From positions 124,001 to 188,000 of the forward strand of contig NZ_FNOR01000003.1 of the NCBI RefSeq assembly GCF_900107095.1: a stretch of DNA of 64,000 bases, read 5' to 3'. Source of the stretch: Collimonas sp. OK242. GTDB taxonomy: Bacteria > Pseudomonadota > Gammaproteobacteria > Burkholderiales > Burkholderiaceae_D. The notes below the pieces were generated by a model. It was not told the DNA's origin and searched no databases. It saw only the letters and a program-made list of their open reading frames with translations. How positions within the stretch are numbered: the first letter of the stretch is position 1; each line of letters starts with the position of its first letter. Below are positions 16,917 to 26,026 of the stretch, piece after piece. Made by a program: the position numbers and the translations under genes.

Positions 16917-17076
16917 TGTAGTGCTTCGTGAGTAATGAAACTTCATAAACGGCGTCTTTTTGCGCCAGGCGTCGTTGCAAATCCTCGCGATAGTCCCGCT
17001 ATCGCTCCGGTTTGCGCCTTGCCTGACACAAAAATACACCATTTCTGAAGCTCCATTACTCACGAAGTACTACACT
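16915..17076. repeat. Inverted-repeat element (about 162 bp) abutting nadB
   Basis: Imperfect 31-bp terminal inverted repeats, 28 of 31 matching, lie at 16915-16945 and 17046-17076 and begin AGTGTAGT. Inside, a second nested pairing (TTTTTGCGCCAGGCG against CGCCTTGCCTGACACAAAAA) and a small palindrome GCGATAGTCCCGCTATCGC are seen. The whole could fold into one long hairpin. No reading frame is present. It looks like a non-autonomous repeat (MITE or REP-like); target-site duplications were not recognised. It starts inside the nadB stop codon. Confidence 0.75.
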
Positions 17077-17189
17077 GACGCCTTCATCCGGCGCGCATGC
17101 GTATCGCAGTATTGCGCGCCAAGAAACGGAGTGTCTGCTGCCGGCATCGGCGCTACACTTCCGTTCTCTAAGAAAAATGCAGAAATTTC

Positions 17190-18410
17190 ATGACTTCAAA
17201 ACTTCCGCGCTCCCTGGTCGCCCTCACCTGGTCTAACCTGGCTGCGCAATCAGCTGAACAATTGAGCCTGGCGGCTGCACCGATCATGGCGGTACTGATG
17301 CTGGGCGCGGGGCCTGGCGAGATCGGCATGCTGGCGGCAGTGCAATCGCTGCCGTTTCTGCTGCTGTCTATCCCTTTCGGCCTGCTGGCCGACCGTACCT
17401 CGCGGCGGCGCCTGATGGTGGCAGCCGAGGCGCTGCGCATGCTGGCCTTGCTTGGCGTACTGGCTGCGATACTCCTGAACCATCTGTCGATCGAGTTGCT
17501 GGCGGCGCTCGGTTTCATCGGCGCCGTCGGCACCGTGGGTTTCAGCGTCGCCGCGCCTGCCCTGGTGCCGGCGCTGGTGGAACGCGAGGACCTTGCGAAA
17601 GCCAACGGCCGCCTGGAACTCGCCCGCAGCGCCGCTTTTGCCGCCGGTCCGGCATTGGGTGGCGCGCTGACTTCATGGGCCGGCGCCTCGGCCGCGTTCG
17701 TGTTGGCTGCCATGCTATCCGGATCGGCAGTGGTGCTGCTGCTGCAACTGCGTGAACCGCAGCGCAAGCCGGCAGCAGCCCGCCATCCCTTGCTGGAGTT
17801 GCGCGACGGTGCGCACCTGGTCTGGCGCGATGCCTTGCTGCGGCCGATCCTGTTGACTGCCGTGGCATGGAACATCTCCTGGTTTGTATTGCAGGCTGCC
17901 TATGTACCCTATGCGGTGCGGCAGCTCGGGCTCAGTGCTGGCGCGGTTGGCGTAACGCTTGGTGCGTATGGGGTAGGCATGATGGCGGGCGCGCTGCTGA
18001 CGTCGCGCGTGGTGGCGAGGCTGCCGTTTGGCCGCGCGATCCAGCTCGGCCCGCTGATCTCGGTACTGGCTGCGCTCACGATGGTTGCGACACTCGCGGT
18101 TCCGAGCGGCGTGTTGGCGGCCGTGTCATTCTTTCTGTTCGGCGTCGGTCCGATTATCTGGGTGATTACCTCAACCACATTGCGCCAGACCGTCACCCCC
18201 GGCGCCATGCTGGGACGGGTATCGGCGATTTTCCTCACCGTGAATACGGGAGCGCGTCCGATCGGCGCCGCGCTTGGCGGCCTGGTCGGCGCGCGTTGGG
18301 GCGAACCGGCCTGCCTGCTGCTGGCGCTGGCAGGGTTCCTGGTGCAAGCCTGGATCATATTCAATTCCGAGGTGCGCGTGCTGCAGCGCCTGCCGGCACC
18401 GCTCACCTGA
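17190..18410 (+). CDS. MFS exporter, EntS/MFS_3-like
   Basis: The 406-residue inner-membrane protein has about 12 membrane segments. The loop 2-3 motif reads GLLADRTSRRRLM (near 70), and a second LTSRVVARLPFGRA lies in the matching place of the C-terminal half. The general look is of the enterobactin exporter EntS and macrolide-efflux-like MFS_3 proteins, which export siderophores or drugs; the substrate here is not known. No siderophore genes adjoin. No clear ribosome-binding site precedes this ATG, so the exact start is less sure. It lies 88 bp before the next transporter on the same strand. Confidence 0.8.
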   Translation: MTSKLPRSLVALTWSNLAAQSAEQLSLAAAPIMAVLMLGAGPGEIGMLAAVQSLPFLLLSIPFGLLADRTSRRRLMVAAEALRMLALLGVLAAILLNHLSIELLAALGFIGAVGTVGFSVAAPALVPALVEREDLAKANGRLELARSAAFAAGPALGGALTSWAGASAAFVLAAMLSGSAVVLLLQLREPQRKPAAARHPLLELRDGAHLVWRDALLRPILLTAVAWNISWFVLQAAYVPYAVRQLGLSAGAVGVTLGAYGVGMMAGALLTSRVVARLPFGRAIQLGPLISVLAALTMVATLAVPSGVLAAVSFFLFGVGPIIWVITSTTLRQTVTPGAMLGRVSAIFLTVNTGARPIGAALGGLVGARWGEPACLLLALAGFLVQAWIIFNSEVRVLQRLPAPLT

Positions 18411-18487
18411 ATGATGACGAATGACGGACGCAAGCGGTAGTGTCGCCATTCGCTCATCTCGGCTATGCTTGGAAATCAAACAATAAC

Positions 18488-18496
18488 GAGGAGACA
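18488..18496 (+). promoter_or_regulatory. Ribosome-binding site GAGGAGACA of the second MHS transporter
   Basis: The site ends two bases before the ATG at 18499. Its nine bases are fully complementary to UGUCUCCUC in the small RNA at 342-412, the longest such match noticed in this window. Confidence 0.5.
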
Positions 18497-18498
18497 CG

Positions 18499-19812
18499 AT
18501 GAGTGCAGCGTCGCAAAAAATCACAGCCATCCCAAGCCCGGCGCAAAACAGCGCCAGGCGAGTAATCTTCGCCAGCTTCATCGGCACCGCTATTGAATTC
18601 TACGATTTCTATGTCTACGCAACCGCGGCGGCGCTGGTCATCGGCCCGATATTCTTCCCGCACGACTCGCCGACCGCACAAGCGCTGTCGGCATTTGTCA
18701 CCTTTGGCATCGCGTTTATCGCACGGCCGATCGGGGCTTTTCTGTTTGGCCATTTCGGCGACCGGATCGGGCGCAAATCGACGCTGGTGATTTCATTGCT
18801 GGTGATGGGCATCTCCACCATGCTGATCGGCTTCCTGCCGGGTTATGCCAGCATCGGCGCACTGGCCCCCATCCTGCTGTGCGTACTACGTTTCGCCCAG
18901 GGCATCGGCCTTGGCGGTGAATGGGGCGGCGCGGCGCTACTCGCCACCGAATACGCTCCGCCGGGAAAGCGCGGCAGGTACGGCATGTTTCCGCAACTCG
19001 GCCCCTCGGTCGGTTTTCTGATGGCGAACGGCCTGTTCCTGGCGTTGGCGCTGGGCCTTTCGGATGAACAGTTCAGGAGCTGGGGCTGGCGCGTGCCGTT
19101 TATTTTCAGCGCGGCGCTGGTAGTGCTGGGGCTGTATGTACGAATGAAGATCGCCGAAACGCCGGTGTTTGCCGCGGCGCTGGAAAAGCGCGAACGCGTC
19201 AAAGTGCCGGCCATAACCTTGTTCCAGCATCACTGGCGGCCAGTGATGCTGGGTGCGGTCGCGATGATCGTCTGCTACACGCTGTTCTATATTGCCACCG
19301 TGTTTTCGCTGTCTTATGGCGTCACCACCCTGCATATTCCGCGCCAGGAATTCCTCGCGCTGCTGTGCCTGGCGGTGGTGTTCATGGCGCTGGCGACGCC
19401 GTTGTCGGCCATGGCCAGCGACCGCTTCGGCCGCCGGCCGGTGCTGATCGCCGGCACCCTGGCGGCAATCGCGGCGGGCTTTACCATGCAACCGCTGTTT
19501 GGCAGCGGCAGTACGCTAGCGATTGCCTTGTTCCTGATCATTTTCCTGTTCTTGATGGGCGTCACGTTTGCGCCTATGGGGGCGTTGTTGCCCGAGCTGT
19601 TTCCAACCAGCGTGCGCTATACCGGCGCCGGCGTCGCCTATAACATCGGCGGCATCCTCGGCGCCTCGGTGGCGCCCTATATCGCACAATTGCTGGCGCA
19701 GCGCGGCGGCCTGGCTTATGTCGGCGCTTATGTATCGGTTGCGGCGACGCTGAGCCTGATCGCGGTGCTATGCATGCGCGAGACACGTCACGCCAATCTG
19801 CGGCAGGTTTAA
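18499..19812 (+). CDS. MHS-family MFS transporter (ShiA/YhjE-like)
   Basis: The 437-residue inner-membrane symporter is of normal MHS length. The hallmarks AIEFYDFYVYA (residues 32-42), GHFGDRIGRK (near 85), and GLGGEWGGAALLATEYAPP (near 140) are visible, with SAMASDRFGRRP in the C-terminal half. Members take up shikimate, alpha-ketoglutarate, dicarboxylates or betaines with protons; which one is not evident. It is followed 47 bp later by a periplasmic M20 carboxypeptidase, so the pair may scavenge folate-like or acyl-glutamate compounds and import a product. That link is inferred from position only. Confidence 0.87.
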   Translation: MSAASQKITAIPSPAQNSARRVIFASFIGTAIEFYDFYVYATAAALVIGPIFFPHDSPTAQALSAFVTFGIAFIARPIGAFLFGHFGDRIGRKSTLVISLLVMGISTMLIGFLPGYASIGALAPILLCVLRFAQGIGLGGEWGGAALLATEYAPPGKRGRYGMFPQLGPSVGFLMANGLFLALALGLSDEQFRSWGWRVPFIFSAALVVLGLYVRMKIAETPVFAAALEKRERVKVPAITLFQHHWRPVMLGAVAMIVCYTLFYIATVFSLSYGVTTLHIPRQEFLALLCLAVVFMALATPLSAMASDRFGRRPVLIAGTLAAIAAGFTMQPLFGSGSTLAIALFLIIFLFLMGVTFAPMGALLPELFPTSVRYTGAGVAYNIGGILGASVAPYIAQLLAQRGGLAYVGAYVSVAATLSLIAVLCMRETRHANLRQV

Positions 19813-19859
19813 CAGCAGCATGGCACATCGTTTACATCGTATAACGGAGACAAAAATTG

Positions 19860-21149
19860 ATGCAAGCATCCCTTTCCCTGAAAAGTAATCTGCTCAGCAG
19901 CTTGATTTTTCCGGCGCTGGTATTGAGCTCCGGCCTGGCGCTGGCGGCTCCGGTGGCGCCGGTATACGAGCTGGCGCAAAAAGAAAAGCCGGCACTGATG
20001 GATACCATGCGCGATCTGGTGAATATCGAATCGGGCAGCAAGGACCTTGAAGGCCTGGCGCAGATCGCCGGCCTGATTCGCGACCGCCTGACGCAGCTGG
20101 GCGGCCAGGCCGAACTGCTGGACGCCCCGGAAATTTATCGCATGGGTGACACGCCGGAAAAGATAGGGCAAATCGTCCATGCGGTGTTCAAGGGCAGCGG
20201 CAAGCACAAGATCATGCTGATCGCCCACATGGACACGGTGTATCTGCGCGGCATGCTGAAGGATCAGCAATACCGGGTCGACGGCGATAAAGCCTACGGC
20301 CTCGGCATTGCCGACGACAAGCAAGGCGTCGCCACCATCCTGCATACCATCGCCATCCTGCAAAAAATCGGCTTCAAGGATTACGACACGCTGACCGTAC
20401 TGATCAACGGCGACGAAGAAATCAGCTCACCCGGCGGCCGCAGCTTGCATACCAAGCTGGGCGCAGAACAAGATGCCGTGTTTTCCTACGAAGGCGGCGG
20501 CGCCAAAGGCGAGTTGCGGTTGGCGACCAGCGGTATCGCAGCCGCTTATCTGACGGTTGAGGGAAAATCTTCGCACGCTGGAGCTGCACCCGAGAAAGGC
20601 ATCAACGCCTTGTATGAACTGTCACATCAACTGTTGCAGCTGAACTCCCTGTCACAACCGGAACGCGGCCTGAAATTGAACTGGACCGTGGCGCAAGCCG
20701 GCACCAACCGCAACGTGATTCCCGCCAGCGCCAGTGCGCAAGCCGACGCCCGCGCCTTGAAGATGAGCGACTTCGAACAATTGCAGACGCAACTGCAAGA
20801 GCGCGTCAAGAATCAACTGATCCCGGCTGCCAAAGTCCACCTGAAATTCGAAATGCGACGGCCGCCGCTGGAAACCAATGCTGTATCGCGTACGGTGTCG
20901 GCCTATGGCAAGAAAATATATCAGGAACTCGGTCTGCCGATGACGATAGTAGACGTGGCTAGCGGCGGCGGCACCGATGCCGCGTTCGCTGCATTGAAAT
21001 CGAAAGGCGCTGTGGTCGAAGGAATGGGACTGACCGGTTACGGCGCGCATTCGAATGATGCGGAATACGTCCTGCTGAACACCATTGTTCCACGCCTGTA
21101 TTTATCGACGCGGCTGATCATGGATTTTGCTCAGGGTAAAGTGCAGTAA
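19860..21149 (+). CDS. Periplasmic M20 metallopeptidase, glutamate carboxypeptidase (CPG2-like)
   Basis: Family enzymes release C-terminal glutamate from folates and N-acyl-glutamates. The protein is 429 residues with a signal peptide (residues 1-30, cleavage after SGLALAA). Two-zinc site residues by comparison with carboxypeptidase G2: His123 and Asp125 (IAHMDTVY), Asp152 (GIADDKQG), Glu186/187 (NGDEEISS), Glu211 (SYEGGG) and a late His in GYGAHSNDAEY. The dimerisation domain lies between, starting near 218. The ATG at 19860 is chosen, with GGAGA nine bases upstream; a TTG just before it is less likely. It may be in an operon with the MHS transporter. Confidence 0.9.
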   Translation: MQASLSLKSNLLSSLIFPALVLSSGLALAAPVAPVYELAQKEKPALMDTMRDLVNIESGSKDLEGLAQIAGLIRDRLTQLGGQAELLDAPEIYRMGDTPEKIGQIVHAVFKGSGKHKIMLIAHMDTVYLRGMLKDQQYRVDGDKAYGLGIADDKQGVATILHTIAILQKIGFKDYDTLTVLINGDEEISSPGGRSLHTKLGAEQDAVFSYEGGGAKGELRLATSGIAAAYLTVEGKSSHAGAAPEKGINALYELSHQLLQLNSLSQPERGLKLNWTVAQAGTNRNVIPASASAQADARALKMSDFEQLQTQLQERVKNQLIPAAKVHLKFEMRRPPLETNAVSRTVSAYGKKIYQELGLPMTIVDVASGGGTDAAFAALKSKGAVVEGMGLTGYGAHSNDAEYVLLNTIVPRLYLSTRLIMDFAQGKVQ

Positions 21150-21175
21150 GGCATCGGCTAAGACCGTGGATACCC

Positions 21176-21223
21176 AGGGTCTGTTGCCAAATAAGCCGGG
21201 AATGCGAATGCGCGACAGGCGTT
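21176..21223 (+). repeat. Degenerate single end of the 284-bp inverted-repeat element
   Basis: About 48 bp aligns with the left end of the element at 40805-41088 (AGGG-TGTTG-CA-AT, then GGGA-TGCGAA-GCGCG-CAGGCGTT), with roughly three quarters of positions matching. The opposite end is not present nearby. It lies between the convergent carboxypeptidase and nadC genes. Confidence 0.45.
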
Positions 21224-21254
21224 GCGCATACGCCTAAGTACGACTTAGTACAAT

Positions 21255-22157
21255 TTACTCGATAATCCGCAGTGAATAATCGGTGGCCCGGATATCCTTG
21301 GTCAGGCTGCCGATAGAAATCCGGTCGACGCCGGTTTCTGCAATCGCCCGCACCGTCTCCAGATTGATGCCGCCGGAAGCTTCCAGCAACGCCCGGCCGG
21401 CGGTCAGGTTGACCGCATCACGCATCGCATCGAGGCTGAAGTTATCCAGCAGAATCGAGTTCGCGCCTGCACGTAATGCTTCATCCAGCTGCACCAGGCT
21501 TTCCACTTCAATCTGCACCGTGACGCCGGCATCCAGCTCGTGGGCCGCCTGCATGGCTGCCGCAATGCCGCCGGCCGCCGCGATGTGATTTTCCTTGATC
21601 AGGATGCCGTCGTACAAGGCCAGGCGCTGGTTATGTCCGCCGCCCACCCGGACCGCATATTTTTGCGCCAGGCGCAGGCCAGGCAAGGTTTTGCGCGTAT
21701 CGAGAATATGCGCCTTGGTGTCGGCAATGGCGTTGACGTAAATACGCGTCGCGCTGGCCACGCCGGACAGCAATTGCAGGAAATTCAAGGCGCCGCGTTC
21801 GGCGGTCAACAGCGCGCGGGCGGGCGCGCTTATCAGGCAAACCTGGCTGTCGGCGCTCATCAGCTCGCCTTCGGCATAAGACCAGTCGATATGAATGCGT
21901 GCATCGAGTTGCCGCATCACCGCTTCGAACCATGGCGCGCCGCACAGCACTGCCGGTTCGCGCACGATCACGCGCGCCTTGACCATTTGCTGCTCGGGAA
22001 CCAGCTTGCCGGTCAGGTCGCCGCTGCCGACGTCTTCGTCAATCGCGGCGCGGATATTGTTTTCGAACGCCGTTTGCAGCGCAGCGTCAAACGGTGCGAA
22101 ACGATTCTCTAAGTTGCTGACCGAGTTCCTAACTAGGTTGCTGGCGGAAGTATTCAT
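21255..22157 (-). CDS. nadC: Nicotinate-nucleotide pyrophosphorylase (carboxylating)
   Basis: NadC joins quinolinate and PRPP to give nicotinate mononucleotide. The 300-residue length is normal. Visible motifs are [11 protein letters not shown] (near 40), the PRPP/quinolinate-site [10 protein letters not shown] (near 152) and [20 protein letters not shown] (172-191), and ASGGINLE near 259. It overlaps the nadA stop by four bases (ATGA), so the two are translationally coupled, NadA first. The first 20 residues are variable. Confidence 0.96.
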   Translation of the reverse strand: MNTSASNLVRNSVSNLENRFAPFDAALQTAFENNIRAAIDEDVGSGDLTGKLVPEQQMVKARVIVREPAVLCGAPWFEAVMRQLDARIHIDWSYAEGELMSADSQVCLISAPARALLTAERGALNFLQLLSGVASATRIYVNAIADTKAHILDTRKTLPGLRLAQKYAVRVGGGHNQRLALYDGILIKENHIAAAGGIAAAMQAAHELDAGVTVQIEVESLVQLDEALRAGANSILLDNFSLDAMRDAVNLTAGRALLEASGGINLETVRAIAETGVDRISIGSLTKDIRATDYSLRIIE

Positions 22158-23329
22158 GCGGGACCGATTCCTGAAAACAGTTTTTGTTCTTGCGCCAGAT
22201 CGCTGGACGGGCGCACATTGGCTTTGCGTTGCGCCGCAAAGTCGAGCATGCGATCGATGCAGACCACCGCCTTGCGGCCGATTTCAGCATCGACATGGAT
22301 TTCATTGCTGCCCGATTCCAGCACGTCGGCCAGATTCTGCAAGCCGTTCATCGCCATCCACGGACAATGCGCGCAGCTCTTGCAGGTGGCGCTGTTGCCG
22401 GCAGTCGGGGCGTCGATAAAGCGTTTGCCCGGCGCCGCCATTCTCATCTTGTGCAAGATGCCGTTGTCGGTGGCGACGATGAATTCGTCGGCGTCCAGGC
22501 GCTGGGCGGCGGCGATCAGCTGCGTGGTGGAGCCGACTACATCGGCTTGCGCCACCACTGCTTCCGGCGATTCCGGATGCACCAGGATCTTGGCGTTCGG
22601 GTGCTGCTGACGCAGCAATTCCAGTTCGACCCCCTTGAACTCGTCATGCACCAGGCAGGAGCCTTGCCACAACAGCATGTCGGCGCCAGTCTGTTTCTGT
22701 ATGTAGCCACCCAGATGCTTATCGGGCGCCCACAGGATTTTCTTTCCCTGGGCATGCAAATGGGCCACGATGTCGAGCCCGATGGAGGAAGTGACCATCC
22801 AGTCGGCGCGCGCCTTGACGGCGGCACTGGTATTGGCATACACCACCACGGTGCGGTCAGGGTGGGCATCGCAAAAGGCGGAAAACTCATCCGCCGGACA
22901 ACCCAGGTCGAGCGAACAGGTGGCATCCAGGTCGGGCATCAGCACGCGCTTGTGCGGGCTCAGGATTTTGGAGGTTTCACCCATGAACTTGACGCCGGCG
23001 ACCACCAGCGTCTTGGCCGGATGATCGCGGCCGAAGCGCGCCATTTCCAGCGAATCGGAGACGCAGCCGCCGGTTTCTTCCGCCAGGTCCTGCAGATCGC
23101 CGTCGACATAATAATGGGCGACCAGTACCGCCTGCTGTTCTTTCAGCAAGCGTTTTATACGCTCCTTGAGCGCGATTTTCTGGTCTGGCGTGGGGGTATC
23201 CGGGACGCGAGCCCAGGCATGGGCAGTACAGCTGGTGCTTGAGCTGGTACCAGAGCTAGTCCCTAAGCTGCTGCCTAGGTCCATTTGCGGCCGCTCGAAT
23301 TCAACGGTTTTGATGGCGTGGGTTTGCAT
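22154..23329 (-). CDS. nadA: Quinolinate synthase A
   Basis: NadA condenses iminoaspartate with dihydroxyacetone phosphate to quinolinate at a [4Fe-4S] cluster. The product has 391 residues from ATG 23329; a further 17 codons upstream (ATG 23380) are open but lack family support. Conserved parts include [54 protein letters not shown] and the C-terminal [13 protein letters not shown], with cluster cysteines spread among these. An unusual low-complexity Ser/Gly/Thr stretch ([14 protein letters not shown]) follows the first 20 residues and is likely a surface tail. NadB lies 6 kb away on the other strand. Confidence 0.94.
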   Translation of the reverse strand: MQTHAIKTVEFERPQMDLGSSLGTSSGTSSSTSCTAHAWARVPDTPTPDQKIALKERIKRLLKEQQAVLVAHYYVDGDLQDLAEETGGCVSDSLEMARFGRDHPAKTLVVAGVKFMGETSKILSPHKRVLMPDLDATCSLDLGCPADEFSAFCDAHPDRTVVVYANTSAAVKARADWMVTSSIGLDIVAHLHAQGKKILWAPDKHLGGYIQKQTGADMLLWQGSCLVHDEFKGVELELLRQQHPNAKILVHPESPEAVVAQADVVGSTTQLIAAAQRLDADEFIVATDNGILHKMRMAAPGKRFIDAPTAGNSATCKSCAHCPWMAMNGLQNLADVLESGSNEIHVDAEIGRKAVVCIDRMLDFAAQRKANVRPSSDLAQEQKLFSGIGPA

Positions 23330-23599
23330 GGCGATGATGGGTAAGTGCAGTAACGATGAGTAAGTGCGGTAATAGCGCAATCATACGACAGAAGGCGCAA
23401 CAGCATATTTTGCCGCAGTGTGTGCGGACAGGAATTCTACCGCTATCTGTCACGCAGTGCCTTAACATTACCGTATTGCCAGCTGGAATGAACTCCCGTA
23501 CTATGATTTAACAAATATCACAACAGACTGTTACCGAAAATCTGCCGGATCAAATCCTCCCGCATTTTTTTGGATGCAATAAAAGAATATGGGGAGATC

Positions 23600-24166
23600 A
23601 TGAGTATTTTCGACAAAACCGAGCGCGGCCGTACAGAAATAGCAACACGCGGCCAAATCGTGGCGCCGCGCCTGCGCACGCTGTTATTACTGGTGGACGG
23701 CAAGACTGGCAACGATGAATTGCTGCGGAAGGTAGCCGGCCTCGGACTGGGGCAGGAACATCTGGATGAGCTGCTGCAGGCCGGCCTGATCCAGGCCGGC
23801 GCGGAGACCGGCAGCGCCAACGCCAGCGCCGTCAATCCCACCGCCGCCGCTGCCGAAGCGCCGGTGTCGAAAAGCATCCCGCCGCCCGCCGTCGCCGCCA
23901 TGCCGGCTGAACAAATTCTGCCGCCAGGACAAACCCAGTTTGAAGCGATTTACCATTTTTACAACGACACCATCAAAAGCATGATCGGTTTGCGCGGATA
24001 CGGCTTGCAGCTGAAAGTCGAACGCGCCGGCAGCGTTCAGGATTTTCGCGAATTGCGGCAGGTTTACCTGGAAGCGGTGCTCAAAGCCAAGGGCGAGGAA
24101 ATCGCCCGCAGCTTGCGTGGCCGGCTGGACCAGCTGCTGTATCTGGGCGAACGGCAGCAGCCATAG
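23600..24166 (+). CDS. Conserved hypothetical protein, two-part (winged-helix-like N-terminus, helical C-terminus)
   Basis: The product has 188 residues from the ATG after GGGGAG at 23600. The first 70 residues (MSIFDKTERGRTEIATRG onward) look like a small alpha-helical/winged-helix domain with a DGKTGNDELL segment. Residues 75-115 are an Ala/Pro-rich linker, and 115-188 form a helical domain. I do not recognise a characterised family; it has the style of beta-proteobacterial conserved hypotheticals. There is no signal peptide or membrane segment. It is a single gene with its own terminator, convergent with ybiT. Confidence 0.65.
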   Translation: MSIFDKTERGRTEIATRGQIVAPRLRTLLLLVDGKTGNDELLRKVAGLGLGQEHLDELLQAGLIQAGAETGSANASAVNPTAAAAEAPVSKSIPPPAVAAMPAEQILPPGQTQFEAIYHFYNDTIKSMIGLRGYGLQLKVERAGSVQDFRELRQVYLEAVLKAKGEEIARSLRGRLDQLLYLGERQQP

Positions 24167-24185
24167 GCAACATAGAGATTAATGA

Positions 24186-24229
24186 TAAAAAAAGCGTGGC
24201 AGATAAATTCCGCCACGCTTTTTTTTTTG
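24186..24229. terminator. Bidirectional rho-independent terminator
   Basis: The hairpin AAAGCGTGGC (24191-24200) / GCCACGCTTT (24212-24221) has A and T runs on either side. It serves the hypothetical gene (+) and ybiT (-). Confidence 0.85.
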
Positions 24230-24268
24230 CATCACGGCGCAGCAGTTTCTGCGCCTGATTCCAGAGAG

Positions 24269-25870
24269 TTACTCGATACCCTGGCTAGTCAGGTAATCCT
24301 CGTAAGAGCCCTGGAAGTCGACTATCTCGTTTTCCTTGACTTCCAGTATCCGGGTCGCCAGCGATGACACGAACTCGCGGTCATGCGAGACGAAAATCAG
24401 GGTGCCGGCATATTTCTCCAGCGCGATATTGAGCGATTCGATCGACTCCATGTCCATATGGTTGGTCGGCTCGTCCAACAGCAGCACGTTATGGCGGCCC
24501 AGCATCAGCTTGCCGTACATCATGCGGCCCTTCTCGCCGCCGGACAATACCTTGACCGATTTCTTGACGTCGTCGCCGCTGAACAGCAGACGGCCCAGGC
24601 TGGAACGCACGGCCTGGTCGTCGTCGCCTTCCTGGGTCCATCGTCCCATCCAGTCGGTGAGCGTCATGTCGGTGGCGAAATCTTCGGTCGGATCTTGCGG
24701 CATGTAGCCGACATTGGCGTTTTCCGCCCACTTCACCAAGCCGCTGTCTGCCGACAGGCCGGTGATGTCGCTGCCGCCGATGCTGCGCAACAGCGTGGTC
24801 TTACCGGCGCCGTTGGCGCCGATGATGGCGATTTTCTCGCCGGCTTCCACCATGATGCTGAAATTCTTGAAGATCGGCCGATCGTAAGTCTTGCTGATGC
24901 CCTGCACTTCGACTGCCAGCCGATGCAGTTTCTTCTCGCCGTCGAAACGCACGAACGGATTGGCGCGGCTGGATGGCTTGACATCCTCGACCTTGATTTT
25001 TTCAATTTGCTTGGCGCGCGAGGTGGCCTGGCGGGCTTTCGATTTATTGGCGGCAAAGCGGCGCACGAAATCCTGCAACTCGGCGACCTTGTCCTTGGCC
25101 TTGGCATTCACCGACAACTGCTGCGCGCGTGCCTGCGACGATGCCAGCATGTAGTCGTCGTAATTGCCTGGATAAACCTTCAATGTGCCGTAGTCCATAT
25201 CGGCCATGTGAGTACATACCTGATTCAGGAAATGGCGATCATGGGAAATGATGATCATGGTCGAATTGCGCTGGTTCAGCACATCTTCCAGCCAGCGGAT
25301 GGTATTGATATCGAGGTTATTGGTCGGCTCGTCGAGCAGCAGGATATCCGGATTCGAAAACAGCGCCTGCGCCAGCAATACGCGCAGCTTCCAGCCCGGC
25401 GCGATATTGCTCATCGGCCCCTGGTGCTGATCGATAGCAACGCCCACGCCCAACAGCAGTTCGCCGGCGCGCGCTTCGGCGGTATAGCCGTCGTATTCGG
25501 CAAACTTGGCTTCCAGGTCGGCCGCCTTCATGTAGTCGTCGTCGGTGGCTTCGGGATCCGCATAGATCGCATCGCGCTCGGCCATCGCTGCCCACATTTC
25601 AGTGTGGCCCATCATCACCACGTCGAGTACACGCATTTCTTCAAACGCAAACTGATCCTGACGCAATTTACCCAGACGCTCGTGCTGATCGAGCATCACG
25701 TTGCCGGCCGAAGACTCCAGATCGCCGCCCAGGATCTTCATGAACGTCGACTTGCCGCAGCCGTTCGCGCCGATCAGGCCGTAACGGTTGCCATCGCCGA
25801 ATTTGACGGAAATGTTTTCAAACAGCGGCTTGGGGCCGAACTGCATCGTGATATTTGCTGTGGACAACAT
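24269..25870 (-). CDS. ybiT: ABC-F family ATPase YbiT
   Basis: The 533-residue soluble protein has two ABC domains and no membrane part. Walker A motifs are GANGCGKST (34-42) and GANGAGKTT (near 355); Walker B segments are [12 protein letters not shown] and [12 protein letters not shown]. The first signature is the atypical [10 protein letters not shown], as in E. coli YbiT, and the second the canonical [12 protein letters not shown] proteins bind the ribosomal E site and modulate translation. Length and local sequence follow E. coli YbiT (530 residues) over the whole length, so the assignment is firm while its cellular role is less settled. Confidence 0.92.
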   Translation of the reverse strand: MLSTANITMQFGPKPLFENISVKFGDGNRYGLIGANGCGKSTFMKILGGDLESSAGNVMLDQHERLGKLRQDQFAFEEMRVLDVVMMGHTEMWAAMAERDAIYADPEATDDDYMKAADLEAKFAEYDGYTAEARAGELLLGVGVAIDQHQGPMSNIAPGWKLRVLLAQALFSNPDILLLDEPTNNLDINTIRWLEDVLNQRNSTMIIISHDRHFLNQVCTHMADMDYGTLKVYPGNYDDYMLASSQARAQQLSVNAKAKDKVAELQDFVRRFAANKSKARQATSRAKQIEKIKVEDVKPSSRANPFVRFDGEKKLHRLAVEVQGISKTYDRPIFKNFSIMVEAGEKIAIIGANGAGKTTLLRSIGGSDITGLSADSGLVKWAENANVGYMPQDPTEDFATDMTLTDWMGRWTQEGDDDQAVRSSLGRLLFSGDDVKKSVKVLSGGEKGRMMYGKLMLGRHNVLLLDEPTNHMDMESIESLNIALEKYAGTLIFVSHDREFVSSLATRILEVKENEIVDFQGSYEDYLTSQGIE

Positions 25871-26026
25871 CTTAGCTTTGGTCTTTTCTTAATTGAATCA
25901 TGGGGTTAGGTGGTGAGGCGGCATTATACAGTATCCGCATTTGTGCACTGCATGAACTCATATAAAACCGCCGTCGGCCGCCACTATTTCCGCGAATTCA
26001 ATTTAGTCCCTCGGTTTACCGCCGTA

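Noticed and set aside
15513-17063. 516-codon minus-strand frame opposite nadB
   Set aside because: Shadow frame: no domain, and the coding strand is a full-length NadB.
24383-25909. 508-codon plus-strand frame opposite ybiT
   Set aside because: Shadow of the ABC-F gene; the composition is dominated by His/Gln/Arg/Val typical of antisense frames.
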